Source: Pleurotus djamor
Lineage: Eukaryota; Basidiomycota; Agaricomycetes; Agaricales; Pleurotaceae
DNA: 64,000 bases
Assembly: GCA_029747585.1 (NCBI GenBank)
Contig: JAPEVF010000106.1
Coordinates: forward strand, 1-64,000
Direction of reading: 5' to 3'
The stretch's first letter is position 1. Each line of letters opens with the position of its first letter. The notes beneath the pieces were generated by a model. That model saw nothing but the letters and a program-made list of their open reading frames with translations, made no database searches and was not told the DNA's origin. A program made the position numbers and the translations under genes. Of this stretch, positions 1 through 10,358 are shown one piece after another.

Positions 1-1162
1 ACACTTTGCTGCCTGAAGTCCTCTTGCCTCCTTGATCGACTGACTGACTTCTTCGCTTTGTAATGTAGCCATTATGCTCCTCCGCGTCTGGGCGATGTGG
101 AACCAATCAAGAAAATGCGGAATTTTTCTCCTCGTGTTGGCGCTGGTAGCTATCGTCGTTGGCTCTCTTATGTACGCTACGTTTTTGAGGCATGTGTCGT
201 GTGAGTACCTTCCTTTTCTTCTCTCCGTGCACTCATCGTTTTCTGGTTGTTATATTGGATCTGATAGTGGGAGACATACCTGCTGAAACCTCGATGCGCG
301 GTTGTCATATCAAGTTTGAAGACAACGCAACGTATATCTCGTTTCTCGTTCTCATGGCGTTTGAGATCAGTGCGTGCCCTCTCCTAGGCTTCATGCTTGT
401 CGGCTGTCTGACTGGTGTTTGATTCGTTTTGCAAGTCATGCTGATCCTTACTGTGATCAAAGGACTGAGAGATCGTATGTTGGCTTTTTAACTGCTGTCC
501 CGAGCTCTAGCCGACTAAACAGTTGCACTGATGACGTTTCAGTTCATCCGAAGATCAAGTATTCATCTTCATCCTCTTCGTCGTTTCTGTTCAAGTTCTA
601 CCAAGACGGTGCGTCTACCCATAAATCTTGACGTGTTATATATTCTGAGAAGAGTTGTTTCTTCGAAGGCGTTCTGTATTACACGGTTCTAGCAGGTAAG
701 TCGTCGACGTTTTATCATCATGCTTTTATCACTCGTTATTCACCCGTTTCGCATGTTAGCTGTCTCTTTCGCGAATGCTATGGTGCTCCTCTTTGCGGTA
801 TGTCAGCGTCAACAGGTACCTCGGGATCCTTGGTAATTTGCTTACTTCCCGGCGTAGGACCGCGAGTTTGCTCTCGTCCTTCTCGCGTTAGTCTCCGTTC
901 ATGTTTCGCAGTCCAACCTCTCATTGAGAGACCTACTAGACCACAGAGGACCCTCCACTCAATTTTTTCCGCACGGATTCTCCTTCGACTGAGAGAGGAT
1001 GCATGTAGAAGAGCGCAGCTGAGTACCCTCACTGCGCCCGTTGGTGATTCTATCTTTATTCCTGCTACTGGGACCGGAGGTGGGGCGGGCGGAAATGCGG
1101 CTTGGTTCGGGGATGCTCACTCAAATGTCCTTGGTAGAAGAGAAGGAGATGTGGGATCATGA
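1..1162 (+). CDS. DUF6533-like multi-pass membrane protein, 3' part (5' end outside window)
   Basis: This is the 3' portion of a membrane protein of unknown function, of the type annotated with DUF6533 in Agaricomycetes. The first visible exon starts after an AG at 67-68 and encodes LRVWAMWNQSRKCGIF followed by a hydrophobic segment. Further exons at about 268-369, 436-474, 543-608, 669-695 and from 760 join through short GT-AG introns without stops. They give the hallmarks I associate with the family: a cytoplasmic FYQDG|VLYY junction, a hydrophobic TVLAAVSFANAMVLLF segment, and a tail motif QRTLHSIFSARILLRLRE near 940-1010. The frame stops at 1160-1162. The last intron (after about 797) is not resolved. 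N-terminal transmembrane segments would lie left of the window. The family assignment rests on remembered family pattern; the multi-exon membrane protein itself is clear. Confidence 0.62.
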
Positions 1163-1311
1163 CATGGTGTACAGTAGGTATGTGTCCTATGTCAGTTCCT
1201 AGATCGAAGACAACAAGTATATTTCGAGGGGATTACTTATACAAACTATGGATACAGAGGTGTGGTGCAGTACGCTTAGGAAAGGATGGTGCTTACGACG
1301 GGATGGAGGGT

Positions 1312-2264
1312 TCACTCATTATCCCATTGGGTACTGGCAACACTGGTTGCTGTAACGGAAGGGTCAAGAGGAACGAGGCGCAATTTAAGCGGCAGAGGAT
1401 TAAAAGCATCTGGGCGGTCGAACAGAGCAAGGTACTTGGGATAATCGATCCCCCATTTGCCACCGATAGAAGTGCCGAAGTTATCTGAGCAATGGGTGCC
1501 TACCACAACCCTTCCTTCCTCAGTTTCGGCGATGATTGGGGCACCGGACTGGTCAGGATGCGTAGAAATCTGGTGCTTGATCATGTGGTCTTTGTCGGCG
1601 TCGACGTCCCAAGTGGTGAGCGCGCGATGTCCGTGCACGGCGTCAGGCTCTTCCTTGGCTCCTGGATAGGGGATGAAGAGATTGCGTGTGGAAGAGGGCA
1701 TGCTGGTGTATTTCAAGATATTCAGCGGGACATGGGATGGTTCTCGAAAGCGGATGAACGCGATATCATTTCGACGAGCTTGTGCGTCAGAACTTGGATG
1801 TGGCCGGACCCAGTGCTCTGTAGTGATGACCTGATGACCATAGTGAACGCAAACTTGAGCGTCCGAGTCTGGTATATTGACAGACTGGTCTTCTTCGCAA
1901 GGCATGTAAATCTCGATCGCAGTGCACGACACCCTGTCATAGACGAGGTGCCCAGCGGTCACGACTATATTGGATGCCGCAAACCAGCCAGTCCCCTGCT
2001 TCCGTTGGACGCCCGTGTGTGTTTGGAAGTGGGATATAAGTTTGACGACGGCTGGAAGGAAAAGGATGGAGTTAGGTAAGTGATGTTACGGAGAGGGGTT
2101 TAAAATGTACATTTATGTAGGCCGCCATCTGTGTGACCTGCAGAATTGGTGCGCTGAGCCGAACGACTGTCGACAGACTCTGCGTCGCTTAAATTATTGG
2201 TTCTGGAGGATATGAAGTGAGGGATGTCGTTAGTGAAGGTGACGGCGTGGTGTGGTTGAGACAT
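1312..2264 (-). CDS. Chimeric trypsin/V8-like serine protease with F-box-family first exon
   Basis: This is a predicted S1-type (V8/glutamyl-endopeptidase-like) serine peptidase. Exon 2 (2051-1312) shows GTGWF...VVTAGHL (His), RRNDIAFIRF (Asp) and HPDQSGAPI (Ser), so the catalytic triad is complete. Exon 1 (2264-2111) joins through a 59-nt intron (gtacat...ttccag, with a ctaac branch site) in the right phase, giving 297 residues. Exon 1 starts MSQPHHAVTF and continues with an N-x-SDA-x-x-VD...TNS-x-x-HT pattern. This matches the N-terminus of the F-box-like proteins at 6.9, 10.9 and 12.5 kb, as does the DNA just upstream (ctcctaacaccaatg). An in-frame ATG at 2288 is an alternative start. No signal peptide is evident. 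The start lies only 72 bp after the stop of F-box copy A on the same strand. The enzyme class is firm; the fused first exon is inferred from splice signals and phase. Confidence 0.72.
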
Positions 2265-2336
2265 TGGTGTTAGGAGCTTTCCGACCATGATCTCTTATTA
2301 TACCTAGCTGGGAAGCTCCAACTTGGCTCCGACCGA

Positions 2337-3536
2337 TCAGAAGATACTTCTGAGATCGCTCTCCCAGTCCGCACGCCAAACCTCATATACATGGTCCACA
2401 CCTTCCCACTTCACCATGTCTGGATCCCCTCTTCCGCCGTACCAGTGTAGAGAACGGGGTGAACCACCATGAAGGCGCGGTTGCAAAGCGCGTTCGACCC
2501 ACTGCAACGAAGGACGCGATGTCCAGGGAGATTCCGTGTAGGCTGGGGAGTGGTGGGATATCCAGGTAACATGGCTGGGGAACCATATTTCTCGAACTTT
2601 GGTGTGACAAAGCGGCGACAAGGTCTCCATCTATTGATAGACATCATGTGGGCTGATCAATATTGGATAAATAAATGGTGAGCTCGGACTCACATCTTTA
2701 CCAGCATGGGTCTTCATGTACGCCTCCAGACTTCTGAGGGTCGGCACCATCGACAAAAAGACATTAAAGCACATCGGATCGTTTCCTTCAGACTTCATCG
2801 TGGTCAGCGTCACCACAGACGAATTACCGCCAAGTCCAAATTTCGTCGCCCTTAGGACAAAGGTAGACATTGACACCACAATGTCGCCAGAGGAGAGGCT
2901 CCGGAAGGAGGTATAAAGGAAGCAATTCAACGATTTCAGCTGGGGAAGTAAGATATCTCTATCGTTTTCAGATATTTGAATCCGACCTGAGAGCGTCAGA
3001 TCGCAGATGGACGGTTGAGAGTTCAGGAGCCCCGATATGGATGGACCACCTTCCGGACCTGCTTCGTTCACGACGATCTCTAATTTCTTGAGAGACACCA
3101 CGCCGATTCCTATCCCTTCCTCTAGTAAACGCAGGTGGCCATGGTTTGAAGGTCTATAACGTGCGAACTTGAGGCCCAGGGAATGGAGGTTGGGTAGAGT
3201 CGGGATCAATTGTCCGAGGGATTGGATTTCCCTTGAAGAGGGTTCTCCCTCTGCAAACTCTACGAGCAGAGATCGGACCAGTCGTTGGCGGTAACCATTC
3301 GGTGCTGATATCGAGATGCAATACTGGTAGAATTGAATCACAGGTGATTGGGAATCATCAGCTCCTAGTTGTCTGTATTCGACGGCTAAGTATACGTCCT
3401 TGAGGAGCGCCGCTTCAGCGAGTGTGTGTATCCGGCGGGATACGGTGAGGAGATATAAGAGGTCGGCGTCCCGATGATTTGACGCTACAAAGGATGTTAT
3501 GAGTGCCCAGAGTTCGAGAGGTAACACGGGGGACAT
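2337..3536 (-). CDS. F-box-like protein, copy A (N-terminally shortened)
   Basis: This is a member of a local F-box-like family; such proteins normally recruit substrates to SCF ubiquitin ligases, but no partner can be named. Exon 1 runs 3536-2694 and exon 2 2630-2337, separated by a 63-nt intron (gtgagt...caatag), giving 378 residues. The F-box-like segment is at the very start (LPLELWALITSFVASN), followed by leucine-rich text (LIPTLPNLHSLGLKF, LSGRIQISEN) that resembles degenerate LRRs. The conserved MSQP N-terminus seen in the other copies is missing: similarity to copy B begins only at LPxELW, so the 5' end was replaced and translation must start at the local ATG (MSPVLPLELW). It is an almost identical inverted partner of copy B. 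It may or may not still be expressed. Confidence 0.7.
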
Positions 3537-3603
3537 CGAGGTGATGTTGACAGAGTGCGCATGTTCCTCGGATATACTCGTCTCGGCGGCAATACGATCA
3601 TCA

Positions 3604-3687
3604 GCCCGCCTAGCTCAATCGGATAGAGCGTCAGACTCTTAGTGCGGGATGATCTGAAGGCTGCGAGTTCGACCCTCGCGGTGGGCT
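3604..3687 (+). tRNA. tRNA-Lys(CUU) with a short intron
   Basis: The cloverleaf can be read directly. Acceptor 5' GCCCGCC pairs with GGTGGGC (one G-U), the D-arm is gctc...gagc, the anticodon stem is TCAGA/TCTGA, and the T-arm is GCGAG-TTCGACC-CTCGC. The 17-nt stretch between the anticodon stem halves is ten too long, so an intron of about 10 nt (gtgcgggatg) sits after position 37. That leaves the loop CTCTTAA with anticodon CTT. The internal promoter boxes (TAGCTCAATCGG and GAGTTCGACCC) are present. It lies about 70 bp from the breakpoint of F-box copy A. Confidence 0.9.
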
Positions 3688-3747
3688 ATATGCTTCCAGG
3701 TGCAGAGATTCTTTTTCTCCTACTTGCCTCTCGTTGGGTGATATGAT

Positions 3748-4549
3748 TCATGAAGCAACACTTTTCATTGCAACAGAGCTAATGATAATCCTATCCACGA
3801 CACTCTTCTCCGCCTCCACGTCCCCCTTTGTCCGTAGGATTGCCGTGTCCTGACCGAGTTTGTAATGCTAAAGTAGTAGAGGAGAGGAATCGTTAGTGGT
3901 GAGGAATACGGGTGAGCGGGTGGTGGATAGGCGCGCCTTTTTGACTGCATTCCAATCTGTCGACTCTTGTAGCTTTTCCAGCGGCTGGATGTCTCCTTGG
4001 ACGACAGCGTTCATGCTTTCCAGTACTTGGTCTGGCGCAAGACCGGCCTCGCCGATCCTGACCACTGACAACGATGTTGTCGTTTCCGAGACGCCATATC
4101 GTCGGAGAGCTTCCGTGATCTGCCAATGTATGCGCATGAACAAGTGTGGATGAGATGCAAGATCGGTCGGGATACATTATTCGTTGGATTCAGTATCCAT
4201 ATGACTTCAGAGTGGACTGTCTTTGTCCGCAGCGAGCCTTGAGAATCGGCAAGCATAGCCTGGTGAATGGCCGTCTGCAGATGAAGCTTGCTGGTGATCT
4301 GTGTCCACGCATATATCAAGCCAAGTCAAGTGGCTGAAGAGACGAGCAACGGACAAGACGGGCATCGATGAACGCAAAGTTGACCGCGTCGCGTTCGCGT
4401 TCTCCCTCATCGCCAGTGAGGGATGCGGCGTTGATGATGCGCTGTCTCAGGTGAGCTGCATTGGAGACGGCGGTGAAGAGGGCGACGTAGACAACTCGCG
4501 AAAGGTGTGGATAGCTGAATGATTCCATCTCAAGAGAAGAAGCGCCCAT
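3748..4549 (-). CDS. CGI121: KEOPS complex subunit Cgi121
   Basis: Cgi121 (TPRKB in animals) is a small KEOPS/EKC subunit needed for N6-threonylcarbamoyl-adenosine in tRNAs that read ANN codons, and linked to telomere maintenance. Four exons are inferred: 4549 or 4528 to 4355, 4298-4176, 4119-3937 and 3867-3748. Family landmarks are VYVALFTAVSNA near the start, NFAFIDARL, ITSKLHLQTAIHQA, ITEALRRYGV and the C-terminal NAVKKHYKLGQD. Starting at the second ATG (MESFSYPHLS, 4528) gives 199 residues and aligns best with yeast; the first ATG (4549) adds seven. The last intron uses a GC donor (AAG|gcgcgc, 69 nt, ctttag acceptor). A GT donor nine bases earlier would delete the conserved VKK. The first donor (gtccgt) is weak. 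The gene is divergent from the PDI gene with about 100 bp between starts. Confidence 0.85.
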
Positions 4550-4629
4550 GACATAGCTCTTTCCTTTTCTCCTTTTCCACGTCGACACCGGCACTGACGA
4601 TGATGAGGCTCTGGTCCCTCGTCAACGAA
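4529..4629. promoter_or_regulatory. Shared divergent promoter of CGI121 and the PDI-like gene
   Basis: About 100 bp separate the favoured start codons (4528 on minus, 4630 on plus), and upstream ATGs on each strand narrow this to 50 bp. The interval is pyrimidine-rich on the plus strand (ctctttccttttctcctttt). No TATA box is visible. It must hold the core promoters of both genes. Confidence 0.5.
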
Positions 4630-6646
4630 ATGCCTTTTTCCCTCTTCCTCATCACCACGCTCGCCGTCACCGCCGCCCTCCCCGTCCAATCCACCGTCCT
4701 CACCCCAGAAAACTTCAACGACACCATCGCACACGGCGTATGGCTCGTAGAACACTTCTCCCCCTACTGCCACCATTGTCGAGAATTCGCTCCCACATGG
4801 GAGAAGCTCGTCAAGGACGTTGAGGAGAACCCAGATGCAGGCATACATCTGGCTCAAGTCAACTGTGCAGTCAACGGTGGTATGTCTTGCTCCCACTCGC
4901 GTGTCGTGTCCGACTCTGACAAACTTGCAAGACCTGTGCGACGAACACAACGTCAAGGGCTACCCTCAAATGAACCTGTATCGTGACGGCGAATACCAGG
5001 AATACTACAGAGGGAACAGAGACTACGACCTACTAACAGCGTACATCACACAACACGCCGAACACAAACCCGCCACGCCTCCTCCTCCCCCTCCCTCAGT
5101 AAAAGCCGCGTCCGTCCCCGAACCACTTACTCCCCCAGAACCCACAAAACCCGTCGGCACAACAGGTCGCGTCATCCAACTCACCACCGACTCCTTCGCC
5201 TCCACCATAAACGACGGCCCAACATTTGTCAAATTCTTCGCCCCCTGGTGCGGCCACTGCAAGAAACTCGCTCCAACATGGACACAGCTCGCGAAACTCA
5301 TGCAGAATAGACTGAACATCGCAGAGGTCAACTGTGACGAACATGGGTCGATATGCTCGTCACAGGGTGTCCAAGGCTACCCAACCCTCGCGTATTACCC
5401 CTCGGGCGTCGATTCTAAAGCCGAGTATACCCAAGGTCGCAAGATCGAGCAACTAAGGGCTTTTGCTGAAAAAGCCTCAGCTCCAGCTGTGCAACCCATC
5501 CACATCGAAGACCTGACTGCCAAAATATCAGAGCAGAAAGTCGTCTACATCCTCGTCGAAGCCGAGTCAGATCCCAAACTACTCGTGAGTTTCCCATACC
5601 TACCTACCCTCTACTCCCGCCGTCAACTCAACCGGTAACCTGTCACCAGCAAATCATGTCCAAAATCTCCCAAGTCCTCCTCGGCTCCCCACCCGTCTAC
5701 TCCGTCACCTCCCCAGACCTCTACAAAAAGTACAAAATCCCCGAATGGGCAACGTGGGCCCTCCTCGCCTTTAAAGACGGCGATGCCTCCTGGCCTACCG
5801 CCACGTTCACCGGTCCCCCCGCCTATGACGCCGCCACCATCAAACAAAGCGTGTCGTCTTGGCTCGTAGCCAACCGCCTCCCTACTACGGCGGAACTCAC
5901 ACAAGATACCTTCCAGACGATTATGAACGCACCGAGTAACCCGATTGTGGTTATTGCTGCTGTGACGAAGGAGAATAAAGAGAAGGTTGAGGAGAAGATG
6001 GGGGATGTGGCGAGTAAGTGGAGGGTTAAGCTGCGGGGACACCATGCGGATATTTCGGGGAAGAGGGAGGTGGTGTTTGCGTGGATGGATGCGGAGAAGT
6101 GGAAGGATTGGATGAAGAGTATGTATTCGGTGCAGATTGAGGGTGATGCGGTTCCTATTGTCGTTGCGGACCATAAGGTGCGTTACACTTCCATCTGACA
6201 TATGTGCTCATCGAATCTAATTACACCCTGGACATGCAGAACTTGATATATTACGACCAAGACGAACTAGGGCAACCCATCAAGCTCACCTCATTCAGTC
6301 TCTTCTCCGCCATCCATGGCGTACACACCAACTCCATCCCGTACAAACATTCTGAAAACCTCGTAGAACGAACCGCTAGAGTAAGTTTTTTTTCCCTTTT
6401 CCCCTACAATCATCATAACCCTCATCACACAACATCCCATGTACTCACCCTTGTCTATTTGCACAGTACGTCAGCGGCAAACTCCTCACCGTAGAACACT
6501 TCGTCACGACCCACCCCGTCTACACGATCTTCCTCGTTGTAGGGTTCATGGTCGCGCTGTTCTTTTGGTTGAGGAGGTTCGTGGCGGATGATGTGTATGA
6601 TATTAGAGAGCAGGGGCATTTGAAGAAGGGGGATCGTATTGATTAA
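4630..6646 (+). CDS. Membrane-anchored protein disulfide isomerase-like thioredoxin protein
   Basis: This ER thiol-disulfide oxidoreductase probably helps fold secretory proteins. Five exons: 4630-4879, 4932-5584, 5650-6177, 6240-6380 and 6467-6646, all with GT-AG introns. The start MPFSLFLITTLAVTAALPVQ gives a signal peptide; an in-frame ATG at 4600 would add ten residues. The first thioredoxin domain carries HFSPYCHHC (a CHHC site), the second FFAPWCGHC (the classical CGHC site). A Pro-rich linker (about 5075-5150) joins them. A redox-inactive region follows, then one transmembrane helix near the C-terminus (VYTIFLVVGFMVALFFWL) and a short basic tail ending KKGDRID. No HDEL-type retention signal is present, which fits a TMX/EPS1-like membrane PDI. 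Two fragments of a diverged paralogue lie at 8.3 and 18.0 kb. Confidence 0.9.
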
Positions 6647-6932
6647 TGTCACGCTCGATGATTGGTGGTGGTGGAATGTTATTTATTATAATTATGGATT
6701 TACATATTTTAGTGCTTATAATTTACACTCTGTGGATGAAGGGCGTGGTGGTAAGAGAAAGAAAGAGCTTACCATGTTCACTAACCCCCACTTGCTAAGC
6801 GCCTAAGTAACGTAAGTGCGTCTCCTTCTCGCACTCCAAGCATGCAGTATTTCACGTCTTCATCTTGACCCAAGGTCCGCTCGGTCATCGCGTCACCGTT
6901 GTAAAGCCTCGCCTCAGGAGCTCCTAACACCA

Positions 6933-8183
6933 ATGTCTCAACCCGTCACCTTCACTCTCGACGTCTTCAACCTTCAAACCCACTCTGAAACCATATTACC
7001 TCCCGAACTCTGGGCCCTCATAACATCCTTTGTAGCGTCAAATCATCGGGACGCCGACCTCTTCTCTCTCCTCACCGTATCCCGCCGGATACACACACTC
7101 GCTGAAGCAGAACTCCTCAAGGACGTATACTTAGCCGTCGAATACAGACAACTAGGAGCTGATGATTCCCGATCACCTGTGATTCAATCCTTCCAGTATT
7201 GCATCTCGATATCAGCACCGAATGGTTACCGCCAACGACTGGTCCGATCCCTGCTCGTAGAGTTTGCCGAGGGAGAACCATCTCCAAGCGAAATCCAATC
7301 CCTCGAACAATTGATCCCGACTCTATCCAACCTCCATTCCCTGGGTCTCAAGTTCGCGCGTTATAGACCTTCAAACCATGGCCGCCTGCGTTTACTAGAA
7401 GAAGGGATAGGAATCGGCGTGGTGTCTCTCAAGAAATTAGAGATCGTCGTGAACGAAGCAGGTCCGGAAGGTGGTCCATCCATATCGGGGCTCCTGAACT
7501 CTCAACCGGCCATCCGCGATCTGACGCTCTCGGGTCGGATTCAAATATCTGAAAACGATACAGATATCTTACTACCCCAGCTGAAATCGTTGAATTGCTT
7601 CCTTTATACCTCCTTCCGGAGCCTCTCCTCTGGCGACATCGTGGTGTCAATGTCTACCTTTGTCCTTCGGGCGACGAAGGTTGGACTTGGCGGTAATTCG
7701 TCTGTGGTGACGCTGACCACGATGAAGTCTAAAGGAAACGATCCGGTGTGCTTTAATGTCTTTTTGTCGATGGTGCCGACCCTCAGAAGTCTGGAGGCGT
7801 ACATGAAGACCCATGCTGGTAAAGATGTGAGTCCGAGCTCACCATTTATTTATCCAATATTGATCAGCCCACATGGTGTCTATCAATAGATAGAGACCTT
7901 GTCGCCGCTTTGTCACACCAAAGTTCGAGAAATATGGTTCCCCACCCACGTTACCTGGATATCCCACCACTCCCCAGCCTACACGGAATATCCCTGGACA
8001 TCGCGTCCTTCGTTGCAGTGGGTCGAACGCGCTTTGCAACCGCGCCTTCATGGTGGTTCACCCCGTTCTCTACACTGGTACGGCGGAAGAGGGGATCCAG
8101 ACATGGTGAAGTGGGAAGGTGTGGACCATGTATATGAGGTTTGGCGTGCGGACTGGGAGAGCGATCTCAGAAGTATCTTCTGA
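6933..8183 (+). CDS. F-box-like protein, copy B (intact)
   Basis: Intact family member of 395 residues: exon 1 6933-7826 (298 codons) and exon 2 7890-8183, with a 63-nt intron at the same place as in copy A. It starts MSQPVTFTLDVF, a shortened version of the MSQPHHAVTF leader, then the F-box-like ETILPPELWALITSF and leucine-rich repeats. The C-terminal exon has the family signature YEVWRADWESDLRSIF. By eye it is nearly identical to copy A on the opposite strand; differences are scattered single bases. A longer open frame extends upstream to 6816, but it begins with GTG and the family leader starts at this ATG. A substrate-recruiting role is inferred only from the F-box. Confidence 0.75.
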
Positions 8184-8274
8184 TCGGTTGGAGCCAAGTT
8201 GGAGACTTGGAGCTTCGCGGAGTCTGCCGGCTAAGAATGTTGGACGTAAGTCACGTAACCAAAAGAGCAGTAAG

Positions 8275-8371
8275 CATCACAGGGCGTCCAAGGCTACCCA
8301 ACACTCGCGTATCACCCCTCTGGCGTCGACTCCAAAGCCGAGTATACCCAAGGTCGCAAGATTGAGCAACT
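8275..8371 (+). pseudogene. Fragment of a PDI-like gene (second thioredoxin domain)
   Basis: About 97 bp match the PDI gene at about 5357-5455, encoding QGVQGYPTLAYHPSGVDSKA and the following TQGRKIEQL. The reading frame is preserved and nearly all base differences are at third codon positions (one change is Tyr to His). The source was therefore probably a diverged, once functional paralogue rather than a fresh copy of the neighbour. No splice context or start remains. Confidence 0.8.
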
Positions 8372-9015
8372 CCCTCCTCAACACACGGTACCGGTCACAG
8401 CGGCAGGATGCATCCACCGATGAATCATGATGCAGCGTAGAAGGTGGGATTGTCCATGTATTGATGCCAGAACCATGCAAGCAAGATCGGCACGCACCGC
8501 GCAGGATATCAAGTTCTCGACAATCAAGTCACCCGTGACCGTTTTTGCCTGGATGAAGTACTTGGAACCACTGCGAAGATGCTCATGCGCTACGCCAGCA
8601 GGCCAGGAGAGAAACTTTTGACGATCCCTGATAGAGTTGCCATTGCTTACCTGCTGTGTTGTAGACTCGGATTTCTTAGCTCGAACGAAGGTGCAACTTG
8701 GAAGGGACTGTCAAGAAATACTTAGTAGGCGGTGATCGCCTGAAATTCCGTCAAATCGATAGCAGCTTTGCTGGATATAATCATATAATAAAGTGCCGGC
8801 TGGGAAGAAGCTTCCCACCATTGGATCTGAACTTCTTGCCTTTCGTATCCTTGGACTTTTCTGGCTGTTCATCTCCCATGCTTCCCCTATGATAGATCGG
8901 CACCGAACATAACCAAGAAGCAAGGGTTGTCGGCGTGAAACTAACGCCTACTCGGTTCCTCCCACTCATCGCAGGCTGGCCATTCGTAGTATTTTCGTTC
9001 AACGCGGAGCTAGTT
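8372..9015. other. Stretch without a recognisable gene
   Basis: I see only short unsupported open frames and no family motif. It separates the PDI fragment from the tandem repeat upstream of the next gene. Confidence 0.5.
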
Positions 9016-9100
9016 TGGTGCCGACCTTGAACACGAATCCCTTTCTCATAGTCTCCATCGTGCCGACCTTGAACACAAATCCCTTTCTCATAGTCTCCAT
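9016..9100 (+). repeat. 42-bp tandem duplication upstream of the 9.2-kb gene
   Basis: Two adjacent copies of a 42-bp unit beginning gtgccgaccttgaacac and ending atagtctccat differ at about two positions. They lie 100-185 bp before the ATG at 9201, in the presumed promoter or 5' leader. Confidence 0.85.
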
Positions 9101-9200
9101 AGCCTCTCCAAAATTAACCTTGCTTACCGTCTATAAATGCTTGAGTCTGTTGGGGCTACGAGGAGCATTCACAACGCAACCCAACAGCCTTTTCACAAGA

Positions 9201-10358
9201 ATGACCGACGTTACAAAGACTCCTCAAGATATCCTCGCTGCTCTATTTGGTAGCGACATTCGACTTGACGATACGCCTGAAGACCAGCGTAAGCCGGTGA
9301 CGCTGAGCGAACGCCCTTTACCGAAGGCGTACTTGAACAAGCTCACACCACCTGCTGGCACGGACTATTGGCGAAAGTAAGAATCACAACTCAATGAACC
9401 ACAACGATTGTATACTGAAATTGTCGTTTGCGAATCATAGACAAACATTCAATGTATTCACCAACCAGCAATTGCTGTACCACTTCTATGCCCCTCCCTT
9501 CATTGATGAATATGATCTGGTCGAAACGCTCACCTGGAACATCGATGCTTATGTCTACACCGTCAATGCTCCTCCTGGTGACGATTTCGCGGAGCAGGGA
9601 GGAGCTATTTATGTTATCCTTGTCCATTCTGGCTCGGCGGCGACGGGCCACCTCGTCGGAGGTGGGATGGAATATCGTTACAATGTGAACATGAAGTCCC
9701 CTCCAAGTGGCTCGGCGACTGTGAAGCAGCTTCCTCCCTCGAATTCTGGCGTCACGAGTGGCGATAACACCAACTGTGAGTGTATCTTTTGTAGAGTCTG
9801 TGAGACGCACATTGAACCAACGATGTCCCAGACCCCATCTCCTTCGCGCAAGATATGCAAATGTTCAAGAATGGCGGCAATGAAATTTTCACGTTTCTTG
9901 CTCAGTACGAAGATAGTATTGATCTCCGCAAGGGCGACCAAGAGGGCTTCGTAAATGGCCCTCATGGGACTCAGTGGGATGTTGTCTTTGACCCGAACTA
10001 TGTAAGTAACCTATCACTCATATCTTCCTTGGCTTCAATAGTTTTGACTCCATTCCGCCACCATCTCTTTTCAGGCTGAATTTGCTTGGAACTTCCCTTT
10101 TGGATCCGTCTCGGTGTTCTCCCTGCCTTCTCCTCAAGAAGTGACATTCGGTGCGCGAATACTTCTGCCTTACTTATCTCTCAGTCCATGAACTAAGACA
10201 CATATGATTAGAATGTGTCGCATCAGTGTATTCGAACCGCTCATCTGAAGGAGTAAGAATGTTTCTTTCCTTAACCTCCAATCCCTCTTTCTGAACTCGT
10301 TCTCTAGTCGCAGATGGCATCTGAGACTCGCAGTATCACTGTTGATTGTCGCTTCTAA
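9201..10358 (+). CDS. Conserved-looking hypothetical protein
   Basis: I do not recognise the family. ATG at 9201 (MTDVTKTPQDILAALFGSD) opens exon 1. GT-AG introns follow at about 9376-9439, 9777-9831, 10001-10074, 10150-10211 and around 10250-10308. The joined frame stays open to a TAA at 10356-10358. Visible segments include TFNVFTNQQLLYHFYAPPF, GGAIYVILVHSGSA, DMQMFKNGGNEIFTFLAQYE and AEFAWNFPFGSVSVFSLPSP. There is no signal peptide or transmembrane helix, and the text looks like a soluble, beta-rich protein. Clean intron phases over six exons argue for a real gene. The last two exon joins are less certain. Confidence 0.55.

Noticed and set aside
3604..3687. Alternative reading of the tRNA as an isoacceptor without an intron
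   Set aside because: Without removing about ten nucleotides the anticodon loop would be 17 nt; the canonical stem pairs only if an intron after position 37 is assumed.
7429..8051. Minus-strand open frames opposite F-box copy B (and matching plus-strand frames opposite copy A)
   Set aside because: They are antisense shadows of the same conserved coding sequence and appear in both inverted copies only because the DNA is duplicated.
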